Under the pieces are notes generated by a model. That model was not told where the DNA came from. It did not search any database and saw nothing but the letters and a program-made list of their open reading frames with translations. Below are positions 16,651 to 24,932 of a stretch of DNA of 37,891 bases, one piece after another. The position numbers were made by a program, and so were the translations under genes. The DNA is from Hyphomicrobium sp. (lineage in GTDB: Bacteria; Pseudomonadota; Alphaproteobacteria; Rhizobiales; Hyphomicrobiaceae), in contig PEQZ01000013.1 in NCBI GenBank assembly GCA_002928395.1, positions 1 to 37,891 of the forward strand. The letters are read 5' to 3'. Every line of letters starts with the position of its first letter. Position 1 is the stretch's first letter.

Positions 16651-17415
16651 TCAGGAGCTTTTACCACCGCCGTGGCTTCGCGAAACGGCTGGCCGCCGGT
16701 CGCCGGTCGCATCCGCCAGGTTCAACGGGCCCTTACCGCCAGGCGCCATACTCAGCTTCTGATCCGCCCCGCGTACCGAAGTCGTCGATGCCGTTTCGGC
16801 TGGATCGGGAATGCGGTGCTTCTGCATCAAGCGGGTCAGCAACCACGCATAGATGCCAGATACGGGCATGACGATGGCGATCTTGAACAAGATCCAAATA
16901 TTCACGCCATCCATCTGGTAGCCGAAAACGTCGTACATCTGGACGTCTTTGAACGACTGTCGAACAACTTCATTCATAACGGCGGTGAAAACAAAAAACC
17001 ACGCGAAGCTCCAGGTAAACTTGTTCCAGCCTTCGTCAGTGTAGTGAAACGTCTTTTCAAACACGTACTTGAAGAAGTTCCGCTCGAGCCACAGCCCCAC
17101 GAACAGGAACCCGGCAAAAAGTGCATTGAAGATCGTGACCTTGATTTGCACCCACATCGGATCGCCGGTGACAAGGGTCAGTGCGCCGAAAACGATCGTC
17201 ACAGTCGATGCGATAAGCGGGAAAATAGGCGGCCGGCCAAACACATAGAGCATTGCGCCAATGGCTATGAAGGTCGAGGCGATCAGCGCCCAGGTGCCGG
17301 CGTTGATCCCGAACATCGCATTGACGATGAACATCGTGACGAGTGGTCCGAACTCGCTCAGGATGTTGACCGTCTGTTCTGCGTTGAACGGAATGATCCG
17401 TTTGAGCCAATTCAT
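16651..17415 (-). CDS. YciB/IspZ-type membrane protein, divergent paralog with C-terminal extension
   Basis: 254 residues from ATG 17415, with AAAGGG upstream. The core parallels the next gene block by block: FGPLVTMFIVNAMFGI, VFGALTLVTGDPMWVQIKVTI, LFAGFLFVGLWLERNFFKYVF and FVFTAVMNEVVRQSF. The KMKPTI motif has become QIKVTI and the sequence has drifted elsewhere. An extra ~50-residue hydrophilic tail follows the last TM segment (PAETASTTSVRGADQK onward). Tandem, same-strand placement points to duplication and divergence. An open stretch upstream to 17526 lacks a ribosome site and is rejected. Confidence 0.85.
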   Translation of the reverse strand: MNWLKRIIPFNAEQTVNILSEFGPLVTMFIVNAMFGINAGTWALIASTFIAIGAMLYVFGRPPIFPLIASTVTIVFGALTLVTGDPMWVQIKVTIFNALFAGFLFVGLWLERNFFKYVFEKTFHYTDEGWNKFTWSFAWFFVFTAVMNEVVRQSFKDVQMYDVFGYQMDGVNIWILFKIAIVMPVSGIYAWLLTRLMQKHRIPDPAETASTTSVRGADQKLSMAPGGKGPLNLADATGDRRPAVSRSHGGGKSS

Positions 17416-17571
17416 GGTCGCAGCGACCCTTTCTATCGGCTCCTTGGTCCATGCGACCCCGGAGCGCCTTCCCACACACACTAACCTGTTCGGCCCGGTT
17501 GAAGGGGCCCGTCTGATCGACCCCATCGTGTTCGGCTCGGGCGACGACCCACTATCCTTAGTCTGGCTTTC

Positions 17572-18711
17572 TTAGCCGAGTGCTATCAACCGGGCAAACT
17601 CATGCGCGTTGAAAGATCGTAAATCATCTATACCTTCACCGACACCGATGGCGTGGACCGGCAGTCCGAATTTAGCCGAAATTGCGACCAGTATGCCGCC
17701 GCGCGCCGTTCCATCGAGTTTTGTCATCACAAGGCCAGTCACGCCGGCGCGGTCGCGGAACACCTCGACCTGCTGCAGCGCGTTCTGCCCGGTAGTGGCG
17801 TCGAGTACCAGCAAAACGTCGTGAGGGGCCGTCGGATCCAGTTTGCGGATGACGCGCACCATCTTTTCCAGCTCGTCCATCAGCGCCTGCTTGTTCTGCA
17901 AGCGGCCGGCCGTATCGATCAGCAGAACGTCGATTCCCGATGCGACCGCGGCCTTCATCGCGTCGAACGCCAGTCCCGACGAGTCCGCGCCGACGTCACC
18001 GGTCACCACTGACACACCTGTCCGCTCGCCCCACACGCGCAACTGGTCAACGGCGGCCGCTCGGAACGTATCACCCGCCGCCATCATCACAGACTTTCCC
18101 TGGCTGCGAAATTGGGCCGCCAGCTTGCCGATGGTCGTCGTCTTGCCTGTTCCGTTGACGCCGACCATCAGGACGACATGGGGTCTCCTCGCGTCGTCAA
18201 TGACCAACGGCCTCGCCACCGGCTCCAGCACGCGCGCGACTTCGGCGGCGAGCACGGCACGCACGTCATCGGGGGAAATGCCCTTTTCATAGCGGCTCTT
18301 GCCCAGAGCCGACGTGATCCGCGTGGCCGTCTCGACCCCGAGGTCGGCCTGGATCAGAAGGTCTTCGAGGTCGTCGAGCGTGGCCCCGTCCAGCTTTCGC
18401 TTGGTGAACAACCCCGAAATGCCATCGGCGAGCTTGGTCGACGTTTTCGATAAGCCTGCCTTCAAGCGGGAGAACCAGCCTTGCTCGGCCGGCCTCGGTT
18501 CGTGGTCTGGTTGCATCGGTGCGGCCGGTAGCGTATCCGCGTGCAAAACCGCTTGGGCTGTTTCCGCGGCCATATCTGGTGCGCGGTCCAAAGCGGCGCC
18601 GGCGAGTTCGTCAGAACCGCTCTTTTCGCCGGTGTCTACCGCCCGCTCCGCAGTACCGGTCCCAAACAACTTACCGAAGAAGCTGGAGGGTCTCTTTTTC
18701 GGTTCGGTCAC
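17572..18711 (-). CDS. ftsY: Signal recognition particle receptor FtsY
   Basis: 379 residues. It is the SRP receptor GTPase that docks ribosome-nascent chain complexes at the membrane with Ffh. An acidic N-terminal A domain (about 1-75) precedes the N domain (WFSRLKAGLSKTS onward) and the G domain. P loop GVNGTGKTT is at residues 184-192, followed by DTFRAAAVDQL, DTAGRLQN, TKLDGTARGG and GVGEGIDDLRSF. GTG 18711 is chosen because the protein then begins MTEPKKRPSSFFGKLFG, a typical FtsY start, with GGAAAG about eight bases upstream. The frame stays open far upstream, opposite and through dapF, but that stretch has no coding character. It lies 101 bases downstream of dapF. Confidence 0.94.
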   Translation of the reverse strand: MTEPKKRPSSFFGKLFGTGTAERAVDTGEKSGSDELAGAALDRAPDMAAETAQAVLHADTLPAAPMQPDHEPRPAEQGWFSRLKAGLSKTSTKLADGISGLFTKRKLDGATLDDLEDLLIQADLGVETATRITSALGKSRYEKGISPDDVRAVLAAEVARVLEPVARPLVIDDARRPHVVLMVGVNGTGKTTTIGKLAAQFRSQGKSVMMAAGDTFRAAAVDQLRVWGERTGVSVVTGDVGADSSGLAFDAMKAAVASGIDVLLIDTAGRLQNKQALMDELEKMVRVIRKLDPTAPHDVLLVLDATTGQNALQQVEVFRDRAGVTGLVMTKLDGTARGGILVAISAKFGLPVHAIGVGEGIDDLRSFNAHEFARLIALG

Positions 18712-18812
18712 GTGCCGTTCTTTCCAGACGTTGGTCTGACGCGCGTTAGTCGTGGCGTTCGCTCGCCGCTGTTCGGAAGAATTGGAGCCTTGATCGACAT
18801 AACGGCCATCAG

Positions 18813-19682
18813 CTAGGCTCCAATCAACGCAAGCGAGGCCGCGTCGATCCGTACCTCGAACTCGAGTTCGGCCGGTCCGGTCATCAGTATCCGATTTCCG
18901 GCCGTCCACTCGATCATCAGATGCCCACCCGGCAGACTGACTGTGACTTTGCGGCCGGTGAATTTCTTGCGGGCCGCGCACACCGCCGCCGCGCACGCTG
19001 CGGAGCCGCAGGCTTGGGTCAAACCGGCTCCGCGCTCCCACGTGCGCAGGGTCAACGTCGACGGCGACGTGATCTCTGCGATCGAAATATTTGCGCGCTC
19101 CGGAAAGATCGGGTGGTTTTCCAGGAGAGGTCCGAAGCGTGCCAGATCGTGGGCGTCCACGTCGTCGACCCAAAACACGACATGCGGATTGCCGACGTTC
19201 ACGGCCGACGGGGAATGCAATACCGGGTTGTCGATCGGGCCGATCTGCAACTCGATGGCACGGGTATCCCGGAACTCTTCCGCAAGGGGAATTTCCTGCC
19301 AGCCGAATCTGGGTTCGCCCATATCGACGGTAATCTGGTCGTCCTCGGCGACCGATACGTCGAGCACGCCCGCGATCGTCTCGAATTTCATCGACCTGCG
19401 GCCGGACTGCCGCGCAGCGAGCAAGCCGATGCAGCGCGTACCGTTGCCGCAGGCACCGACTTCGGACCCGTCGTTGTTGTAAATTCTGACAAATCCTTCG
19501 GTGCCGGGCGTCTTTGGTGCGTGCACTGCCATCAGTTGGTCGAAGCTCAAGCCCGGTGTCGCGGCAATCGCTTCCACTTCGCGTGCGGTGAAGATCTTTT
19601 TTGTCGAACGCAAATCCGCGACGACGATCTCGTTGCCGAGGCCGTTCATCTTTGCGACCGTTATGGTGGCATTGGAGCGCAT
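18813..19682 (-). CDS. dapF: Diaminopimelate epimerase
   Basis: 289 residues. It converts LL- to meso-diaminopimelate with two catalytic Cys, for lysine and peptidoglycan synthesis. The first is Cys78 in GACGNGTRC, the second Cys225 in [19 protein letters not shown] at the N-terminus, [24 protein letters not shown] and [11 protein letters not shown] are family motifs. ATG 19682 is used; it adds about ten residues before MNGLGN. The gene leads a minus-strand cluster with ftsY. In many Hyphomicrobiales a MiaB-like methylthiotransferase gene sits between them; here there are only 101 non-coding bases. Confidence 0.96.
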   Translation of the reverse strand: MRSNATITVAKMNGLGNEIVVADLRSTKKIFTAREVEAIAATPGLSFDQLMAVHAPKTPGTEGFVRIYNNDGSEVGACGNGTRCIGLLAARQSGRRSMKFETIAGVLDVSVAEDDQITVDMGEPRFGWQEIPLAEEFRDTRAIELQIGPIDNPVLHSPSAVNVGNPHVVFWVDDVDAHDLARFGPLLENHPIFPERANISIAEITSPSTLTLRTWERGAGLTQACGSAACAAAVCAARKKFTGRKVTVSLPGGHLMIEWTAGNRILMTGPAELEFEVRIDAASLALIGA

Positions 19683-19758
19683 GGGATCTTATATGGCCGA
19701 AATTGCGGCAAATACAAATGTCCACGGTGGCGCGGCTGCCGATCAGAGAGTAAAGCGC

Positions 19759-20472
19759 ATGATCGCAAGTGACGAGGCCGAGACCGCACGCCCGATTGAA
19801 CGATCGGCCGGACCAGGAGTGCAACCAGATTTTGCGGCGCACCACGGTCACGGCGAGCCATCTCCGTGGGTGTCGATGTACTTGGGTGGCGTCGACGCTG
19901 GCGGTGCGGTGCTCGATGTGGCTTGCGGCAGCGGCCGTCACCTGCGATTGGCACTGTCACACGGGCACACGGCTGTCGGCGTCGATCGAACCCTCGACGG
20001 GGTTGCGGATCTGGTCAGTCGCGATGGTGTGACACTGATCGAAGCCGATCTGGAAAATGGCCGGCCGTGGCCACTGGCGTCTCGCCGGTTCGCAGGCGTC
20101 ATTGTCACCAATTATCTGTGGCGTCCGATCCTACCCGACATCATTGGCGCGGTCGCCCGTGATGGGCTCTTGATCTACGAGACGTTCGCCCAGGGCCACG
20201 AGCGCTTTGGCCGTCCGTCGAATCCGGATTTTCTGCTGGCGCCAGGCGAATTGCTCGACAGCGTTCGGGGACACTTGGTGCCGATCGCCTATGAATGCGT
20301 GACGCTGACGGCGTCGAAACGAGTCGTTCAGCGGATGGCGGCCGTCGCCCGCGATCACAGATGGCTGATCGACCCGCCAGCCTCGCTCATCTCTCGCAAT
20401 TCTGACGCAGCAAACCGCGATACCTCCTGCTCATCGTGTTGCCGCCTGACCCGACGCCGCAACCGTCGCTGA
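19759..20472 (+). CDS. Class I SAM-dependent methyltransferase
   Basis: 237 residues. SAM loop VLDVACGSGRHLRLA is followed by an acidic strand end (AVGVDRTLDGV), EADLENGRPWPL and VIVTNYLWRPIL. FAQGHERFGRPSNPDFLLAPGEL is typical of a TehB-like group. The substrate is unknown. ATG 19759 has AGAGAG nearby and leaves a 76-base divergent spacer to dapF. ATG 19681 or 19693 would also work in frame, but the first overlaps the dapF start codon in the sequence CATG. The last ~30 residues (Ser/Cys/Arg rich, ending RRRNRR) look unlike a methyltransferase tail and may mark a late frame shift. It lies 13 bases before the next gene. Confidence 0.8.
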   Translation: MIASDEAETARPIERSAGPGVQPDFAAHHGHGEPSPWVSMYLGGVDAGGAVLDVACGSGRHLRLALSHGHTAVGVDRTLDGVADLVSRDGVTLIEADLENGRPWPLASRRFAGVIVTNYLWRPILPDIIGAVARDGLLIYETFAQGHERFGRPSNPDFLLAPGELLDSVRGHLVPIAYECVTLTASKRVVQRMAAVARDHRWLIDPPASLISRNSDAANRDTSCSSCCRLTRRRNRR

Positions 20473-20485
20473 CATCGAGGTCGTC

Positions 20486-21646
20486 ATGTTGCCATCTGTT
20501 CACCGCTCCATCTTGGCTGCCATCGTCGCGCTGGTCTCCGTAAGTTTCAGCTTCAATGGGGCGCAGGCCGCGCAATCCAACGCGCCACAGGCCCGCAACA
20601 CGTCGATCAAGGTCGAGACGTTTGCGAAGGGATTAGAGAATCCGTGGAGCCTGCAATTCCTTCCCGACGGACGGTTGCTGGTCTCCGAACGGCCCGGCCG
20701 GATCAGGATCGTCGGCAAAGACGGAAAGCTGTCGCTGCCCGTGAGCGGCGTGCCGAAAGTCCATGCCCAGGGCCAGGGCGGACTGCTCGACATTCGACTG
20801 GCGCCCGACTTCGAGACGTCGGGCACACTTTTTCTCTCGTATGCCGAGCCGCGCGACGGCGGCCAGTCGGGCACGACGGTCGCGCGCGCCAGGCTGGTGC
20901 TCGAGGGTGCCACAGGACGTCTCGATGGCGTCATGGTGATCTTCCGGCAAGAGCCTGCGGTGCCATCGAGCTTCCATTTCGGGTCACGAATAGTGCCGGC
21001 GTCCGATGGATCGATTTTCGTCACGACCGGCGACCGCGGCAACCAGCGCGACTCGGCACAAAACCCAGGCAACCACATCGGCAAGGTCATCCGGATCATG
21101 CCCGATGGTAAACCGGCCGCCGATAATCCAAAGCTTCCGGGTTGGAAACCGGAAGTGTGGTCGTACGGCCATCGCAACATCCAGGGCGCCGCGATCGATC
21201 CGGCCACGGGTCAGCTATGGACCGTCGAGCACGGTGCACGCGGCGGCGATGAACTCAATCGTCCCGAAAAGGGCAAGAACTACGGCTGGCCGATCATCAC
21301 CTATGGCCGCGATTATACTGGCTTGAAGATTGGCGAAGGGACTGCGCGCGCCGGGATGGAACAGCCGGTTTACTACTGGGATCCGTCGATCGCCACGTCT
21401 GGTCTCGCGGTCTATTCGGGATCGCTGTTTCCTGCCTGGAAGGGCAATATTCTCGTCGGCGGGCTCTCGGGCGCGCAATTGTCACGGCTGGTGGTCGAGG
21501 GCGGCCAGGTGGTCGCGGAGGAGAAGCTGCTCGATGGACGCGGCGATCGTATCCGCGATGTGCGCCAGGGACCGGACGGCGCGGTGTGGCTGGTTGTCGA
21601 CGATCGTGATGGCCAGATCCTGCGGCTTTCGCCAGGTGCCAAGTGA
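20486..21646 (+). CDS. PQQ-dependent aldose sugar dehydrogenase-like protein
   Basis: 386 residues with a signal peptide (about 1-29, ending GAQAA). The beta-propeller family motifs appear in order: GLENPWSLQFLPDGRLLVSERPG, VHAQGQGGLLDIRLAPDF, HFGSRI, VTTGDRGNQRDSAQNP, WSYGHRNIQG, EHGARGGDELN and KNYGWPIITYG. This is the soluble glucose/aldose dehydrogenase (YliI-like) type, a periplasmic enzyme that binds PQQ and Ca2+ and oxidises sugars to lactones. GAGG precedes ATG by five bases. It is probably cotranscribed with the methyltransferase gene and convergent with the EF-hand lipoprotein. No PQQ synthesis genes are in the window. Confidence 0.92.
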   Translation: MLPSVHRSILAAIVALVSVSFSFNGAQAAQSNAPQARNTSIKVETFAKGLENPWSLQFLPDGRLLVSERPGRIRIVGKDGKLSLPVSGVPKVHAQGQGGLLDIRLAPDFETSGTLFLSYAEPRDGGQSGTTVARARLVLEGATGRLDGVMVIFRQEPAVPSSFHFGSRIVPASDGSIFVTTGDRGNQRDSAQNPGNHIGKVIRIMPDGKPAADNPKLPGWKPEVWSYGHRNIQGAAIDPATGQLWTVEHGARGGDELNRPEKGKNYGWPIITYGRDYTGLKIGEGTARAGMEQPVYYWDPSIATSGLAVYSGSLFPAWKGNILVGGLSGAQLSRLVVEGGQVVAEEKLLDGRGDRIRDVRQGPDGAVWLVVDDRDGQILRLSPGAK

Positions 21647-21694
21647 TCCGAGTGGGACCGGGGCACAGACGGCAGAGTGGTGGCGCAGTGCTCG

Positions 21695-22192
21695 TCACCG
21701 CCCGGCATTCTTGGAACCTTCCTGCCTCGCGAGCCAATCGATTTCCTCGCCCTTCTTGGCGGCCGTCTGTCGCACGAACTCGTCCGCCACGAGGCGGCAA
21801 TCGCCGTTGCTATCGAGGCGCTTGAAGGCGGGATTGGGCCTCCCGGTCATCTCGGCGAGCGTCAGCTTGCCGTCCACCTTGGGGGCGAAGAATGCGTAGT
21901 TCGCCTCCTTGAACAAATGATCCTGCTTGGCGAGCTTGGTGAATTCGTCCTTCGACAATGTGCCGTCGCCATCGCTGTCCATCTCGCGGAACGATGTCGT
22001 GAGATACTCCTTCCACTCGTCGCAGGTGACGACGTTGTCCCTGTTGAGATCCCAGGTCTGGGCGGCGTTGACGAACGTCCGCTCGATTTCTGACGGGCCT
22101 GAGAACGGCAAGCTGCCCGCTTGGCAGCCGGCCACAAGAATGGCCGCACCGGCAACCGAAATAGATGAACGACGGCGGCGAGAGGGTTGCAT
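21695..22192 (-). CDS. EF-hand lipoprotein
   Basis: 165 residues. A basic N-terminus (QPSRRRRSS) and hydrophobic stretch end in a lipobox LVAGC with Cys23. EF-hand-type loops follow: DLNRDNVVTCDEW at 48-60, DSDGDGTLSKDE at 72-83 (canonical) and DSNGDCRLVADE at 127-138. A degenerate loop at PKVDGKLTLAEM, about 104-115, lies between them. It probably binds Ca2+ in the periplasm. ATG 22192 with AAGG upstream is preferred over an open stretch to 22291. It is convergent with the Ca2+-dependent type sugar dehydrogenase 48 bases away; a functional link is only a possibility. Confidence 0.85.
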   Translation of the reverse strand: MQPSRRRRSSISVAGAAILVAGCQAGSLPFSGPSEIERTFVNAAQTWDLNRDNVVTCDEWKEYLTTSFREMDSDGDGTLSKDEFTKLAKQDHLFKEANYAFFAPKVDGKLTLAEMTGRPNPAFKRLDSNGDCRLVADEFVRQTAAKKGEEIDWLARQEGSKNAGR

Positions 22193-22541
22193 CGGCAGAC
22201 CTTCATTGACGGGCTCACGGCGAGCGACAGTACGGAGCCTATTCGGCGTGACACTATAAATCCAGGCCAATGGCGGATCGGAGGCAGGCACAAGCGGCGG
22301 TTCCTGTTGACATCGACAACTCGTTCAACGATGTTCCGGTCATCCAAGCGGCTTTCAGCAATAGCCGCCGCCTTGTGAGTTCTCGAAACGATTACACCAG
22401 TCGTGGACGGGGTATACAGGGAGGTCAACATCCGCCGGCGCGTTGCGCTCGCGGGTGCATTTGTGTTTTTCGGTGCTGCTGCCGTTCGCGATGTGGTCGT
22501 GATTGTAGCGGGTTGTGACTGAAGCGGGATAAAGCCAGGAC
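22193..22541. other. Intergenic region between the EF-hand lipoprotein gene and ffh
   Basis: 349 bases between divergent genes, so both promoters are expected here. Short frames on both strands have no coding character. TTGACA at 22307-22312 is a good -35 match on the plus strand, but the hexamer 17 bases later (GATGTT) is a poor -10. AGGA at 22534-22537 serves ffh. No 4.5S RNA-like fold was found, although SRP RNA would be a natural neighbour of ffh. Confidence 0.6.
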
Positions 22542-24119
22542 ATGTTCCAAAGCCTGTCAGATCGGCTGTCGAGCGTTCTCGACAAGCTCACGCGACGCGG
22601 CGCGCTGACCGAAAGCGATGTCGCCGAAGCGATGCGCGAGGTGCGCCGTGCGCTTCTGGAGGCCGATGTGGCCCTCGACGTGGTCAAGGATTTCGTCGAC
22701 CGCGTGAAGCAGAAGGCGGTTGGTCAGGAGGTCGTGAAGTCCGTCACGCCCGGCCAGATGGTCGTCAAGATCGTCAATGACGAACTGGTCCGGATGTTGG
22801 GGTCGGACGCCGATCCGATCAATCTCAACGCCGCACCGCCGGTGGCCATCCTGATGGTCGGTTTGCAAGGTTCCGGCAAGACGACAACGACCGCGAAGAT
22901 CGCGTTTCGCCTCAAAAACCGCGAGCGCAAGAAGGTTTTGATGGCGTCGCTCGACACGCGGCGACCGGCTGCGCAAGAGCAGCTCCGCGTGCTCGGCCAG
23001 CAGACCGAGGTCGACACGCTGCCGATCGTCGCGGGCCAGCAGCCGGTGGCAATCGCCCGCCGCGCGATCGAAGCGGCGCGCCTCGGCGGCTACGATGTGG
23101 TGCTGCTCGATACGGCCGGCCGAATTTCGATCGACGAAGCGCTGATGACGGAGGCTGCCGAGATCAAGGCGGCAACCAATCCGCACGAGACGTTACTGGT
23201 CGTTGACAGCCTCACTGGTCAGGACGCAGTCAATACAGCCAAGGCCTTCGATGGCCGCCTCGGGATCACGGGAACGGTGCTGACCCGCGCCGATGGCGAC
23301 GGGCGCGGCGGCGCAGCACTTTCGATGCGGGCCGTCACCGGCAAGCCGATCAAGCTCCTGGGTGTCGGCGAAAAGTGGGACGCGCTCGAAGAATTCGACC
23401 CTCGCCGCGTGGCCGGCCGCATCCTCGGCATGGGCGACATCGTCGGCCTTGTGGAAAAGGCTGCGGAGAACTTCGACCGCGACGCCGCGATGAAGATCGC
23501 CCAGCGGATGAAAAAGGGCGAATTCGACCTCGAGGACATGGCCGACCAGCTGAAGCAGATGGAAAAGCTCGGCGGTATGGGCGGACTGATGGGCATGATG
23601 CCCGGCGTTGCCAAGATCAAGGGTCAGATCAACGAAAAGGGGCTCGACAAGGATCTGAAGCGCCAGCGCGCGATCATCTCTTCGATGACGCCGAGGGAGC
23701 GCCGCGCGCCCAAGCTGCTCGACGCCAAGCGCAAGCGCCGTATCGCGGCCGGCTCCGGCACCAAGGTCGAGGAAATCAACAAGCTGCTCAAGATGCATCG
23801 CGGCATGGCCGACATGATGAAGGCGATGGGCAAGAACAAGGGCATGATGAGCCGCATGGCCGGCGCCATGGGTATGGGCCCGGGCGCGGGCATGCCGAGC
23901 GAAGCCGAGATGGCGAAGATGCAGGCTGAGCTCGCCAGGCTCGATCCCAAAGCGCTCGAAGCATTGCCGCAGGATTTGAAAGACGCGCTGCCGAAGAGCT
24001 TGCCCGGATTGGGGGGCGGCGCGGGCGGACTGCCGAGGCTGCCAGGGCTCGGCGGCGGACTGCCCGGCCTGGGGGGCGTGATGCCGCGGTTCCCGGGCCT
24101 TCCGGGGAAGAAGAAGTGA
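22542..24119 (+). CDS. ffh: Signal recognition particle protein Ffh
   Basis: 525 residues. It binds signal peptides and 4.5S RNA and docks on FtsY. The N domain (FQSLSDRLSSVLDKL, ALTESDVAEAMREVRRALLEADV) precedes the G domain: GLQGSGKTT at 107-115, DTRRPAAQEQL, DTAGR, TRADGDGRGG, GVGEKWDALEEF. The M domain holds the RNA-binding helix-turn-helix (SMTPRERR to RIAAGSGT) and Met-rich helices (MKAMGKNKGMMSRMAGAMGMG). The protein ends in an unusual Gly/Leu/Pro-rich tail with repeated PGLGG units before GKKK, longer than the E. coli tail. It is followed after 173 bases by rpsP. Confidence 0.97.
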   Translation: MFQSLSDRLSSVLDKLTRRGALTESDVAEAMREVRRALLEADVALDVVKDFVDRVKQKAVGQEVVKSVTPGQMVVKIVNDELVRMLGSDADPINLNAAPPVAILMVGLQGSGKTTTTAKIAFRLKNRERKKVLMASLDTRRPAAQEQLRVLGQQTEVDTLPIVAGQQPVAIARRAIEAARLGGYDVVLLDTAGRISIDEALMTEAAEIKAATNPHETLLVVDSLTGQDAVNTAKAFDGRLGITGTVLTRADGDGRGGAALSMRAVTGKPIKLLGVGEKWDALEEFDPRRVAGRILGMGDIVGLVEKAAENFDRDAAMKIAQRMKKGEFDLEDMADQLKQMEKLGGMGGLMGMMPGVAKIKGQINEKGLDKDLKRQRAIISSMTPRERRAPKLLDAKRKRRIAAGSGTKVEEINKLLKMHRGMADMMKAMGKNKGMMSRMAGAMGMGPGAGMPSEAEMAKMQAELARLDPKALEALPQDLKDALPKSLPGLGGGAGGLPRLPGLGGGLPGLGGVMPRFPGLPGKKK

Positions 24120-24292
24120 GGTTTCCGCGGCCCGCGGCCAACGACCAGCCGGCGGGTATCGCTCTCTAGCAAGAAATTCCCCGGTGTCACCCTCCCAGGG
24201 CTCGTCTCTGAGATGACAACGGTGTTTTTTGATCCGTACCAACCACTCGAACCGCCTGCCGAAAACGAAAACTCTGCTGAAAGGAACTTCGA

Positions 24293-24664
24293 ATGTCTGT
24301 CAAGATCCGCCTGAGCCGAGGTGGTGCCAAAAAGCGCCCCTATTACTACATCGTCGTTGCCACCTCGGATGCCCCGCGCGACGGCCGCTACATCGAGCAG
24401 ATCGGCACCTTCGACCCGATGCTCAAGAAGGACAACCCCGAGCGCGTGAAGCTCAACTCCGATCGTGCCAAGCACTGGCTGTCGGTTGGTGCACAGCCGA
24501 CGGACCGCGTCGCGCGCATTCTCGATGCCGCGAGCCTGATGAAGCGAACGCCGTCGAACAACCCTGACAAGGCCAAGCCGAAGAAGAAGGCGCAGGAGCG
24601 CGCGGCCGCCGCCATCGCCGCCGCCGACAAGGCCGCCAAGGCCGCGGCCGAAGCAGCCGGTTGA
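24293..24664 (+). CDS. rpsP: 30S ribosomal protein S16
   Basis: 123 residues. It is a small-subunit assembly protein. The core has [35 protein letters not shown] and [24 protein letters not shown]. The C-terminal ~40 residues are a Lys/Ala-rich extension, common in alphaproteobacteria. AAGGA lies eight bases before ATG. In most alphaproteobacteria rpsP is followed by rimM, trmD and rplS; here a hairpin and then amtB follow, so the operon is split. Cotranscription with ffh across 173 bases is likely. Confidence 0.97.
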   Translation: MSVKIRLSRGGAKKRPYYYIVVATSDAPRDGRYIEQIGTFDPMLKKDNPERVKLNSDRAKHWLSVGAQPTDRVARILDAASLMKRTPSNNPDKAKPKKKAQERAAAAIAAADKAAKAAAEAAG

Positions 24665-24681
24665 GCCGGTTGATGGCCGAA

Positions 24682-24711
24682 CGAGCCGGCGCAAGGTATG
24701 GCGCCGGCTCG
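24682..24711 (+). terminator. Hairpin after rpsP, possible terminator without a T tract
   Basis: A perfect 11-bp stem, CGAGCCGGCGC (24682-24692) with GCGCCGGCTCG (24701-24711), has loop AAGGTATG. It starts 18 bases after the rpsP stop. No run of T follows, so it may act with other factors or protect the 3' end of the mRNA. Confidence 0.55.
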
Positions 24712-24872
24712 GGCTTCCGCAGCTCCATGGCAAAACTCGGCGTGTCGTCAGTGCAGCCACATGAGCCAGGCCCGCCAGCCGACAGCATGCGAATGCCTAT
24801 TGTTTGGGCGCTGAATTCGCAGGATCGCCCATTGTTTCGGCACGCCTCGCATGGGAAGTGAAACCGAATCAA

Positions 24873-24914
24873 TTGATATTCGATTTATATCAAATGGTTA
24901 GTGTAATTTAACCA
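24873..24914. promoter_or_regulatory. Two inverted repeats upstream of the amtB promoter
   Basis: TTGATAT (24873-24879) with ATATCAA (24887-24893) forms a 7-base inverted repeat with a 7-base spacer. TGGTTA (24895-24900) with TAACCA (24909-24914) forms a second one adjacent to it. Both lie just upstream of the -24 element and could bind regulators. Neither matches the NtrC consensus as I know it. Confidence 0.4.
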
Positions 24915-24916
24915 AT

Positions 24917-24932
24917 TGGCACATTTCTTGAT
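24917..24932 (+). promoter_or_regulatory. Sigma-54 (RpoN) promoter of amtB
   Basis: TGGCACATTTCTTGAT fits the -24/-12 consensus TGGCAC-R-N4-TTGCW at every fixed position except one (A in place of C in the -12 GC). It is 75 bases before the amtB start. RpoN control with an NtrC-type activator is the established mode for ammonium transporter genes, so pattern and context agree. Confidence 0.75.

Noticed and set aside
17572-19941. A single 789-residue minus-strand frame covering ftsY and running upstream past dapF
   Set aside because: Only the part after GTG 18711 resembles FtsY. The upstream part overlaps dapF in another frame and is Arg/His-rich, as expected of a GC-rich shadow frame.
22193-22541. 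Possible 4.5S SRP RNA gene next to ffh
   Set aside because: No GGAA/GNRA-capped hairpin or conserved SRP RNA core could be found by eye.
23193-24760. Long minus-strand frames (349 and 378 residues) opposite ffh and rpsP
   Set aside because: Their His/Arg- and Ser/Pro-rich composition is that of antisense shadows, and both sense genes are certain.
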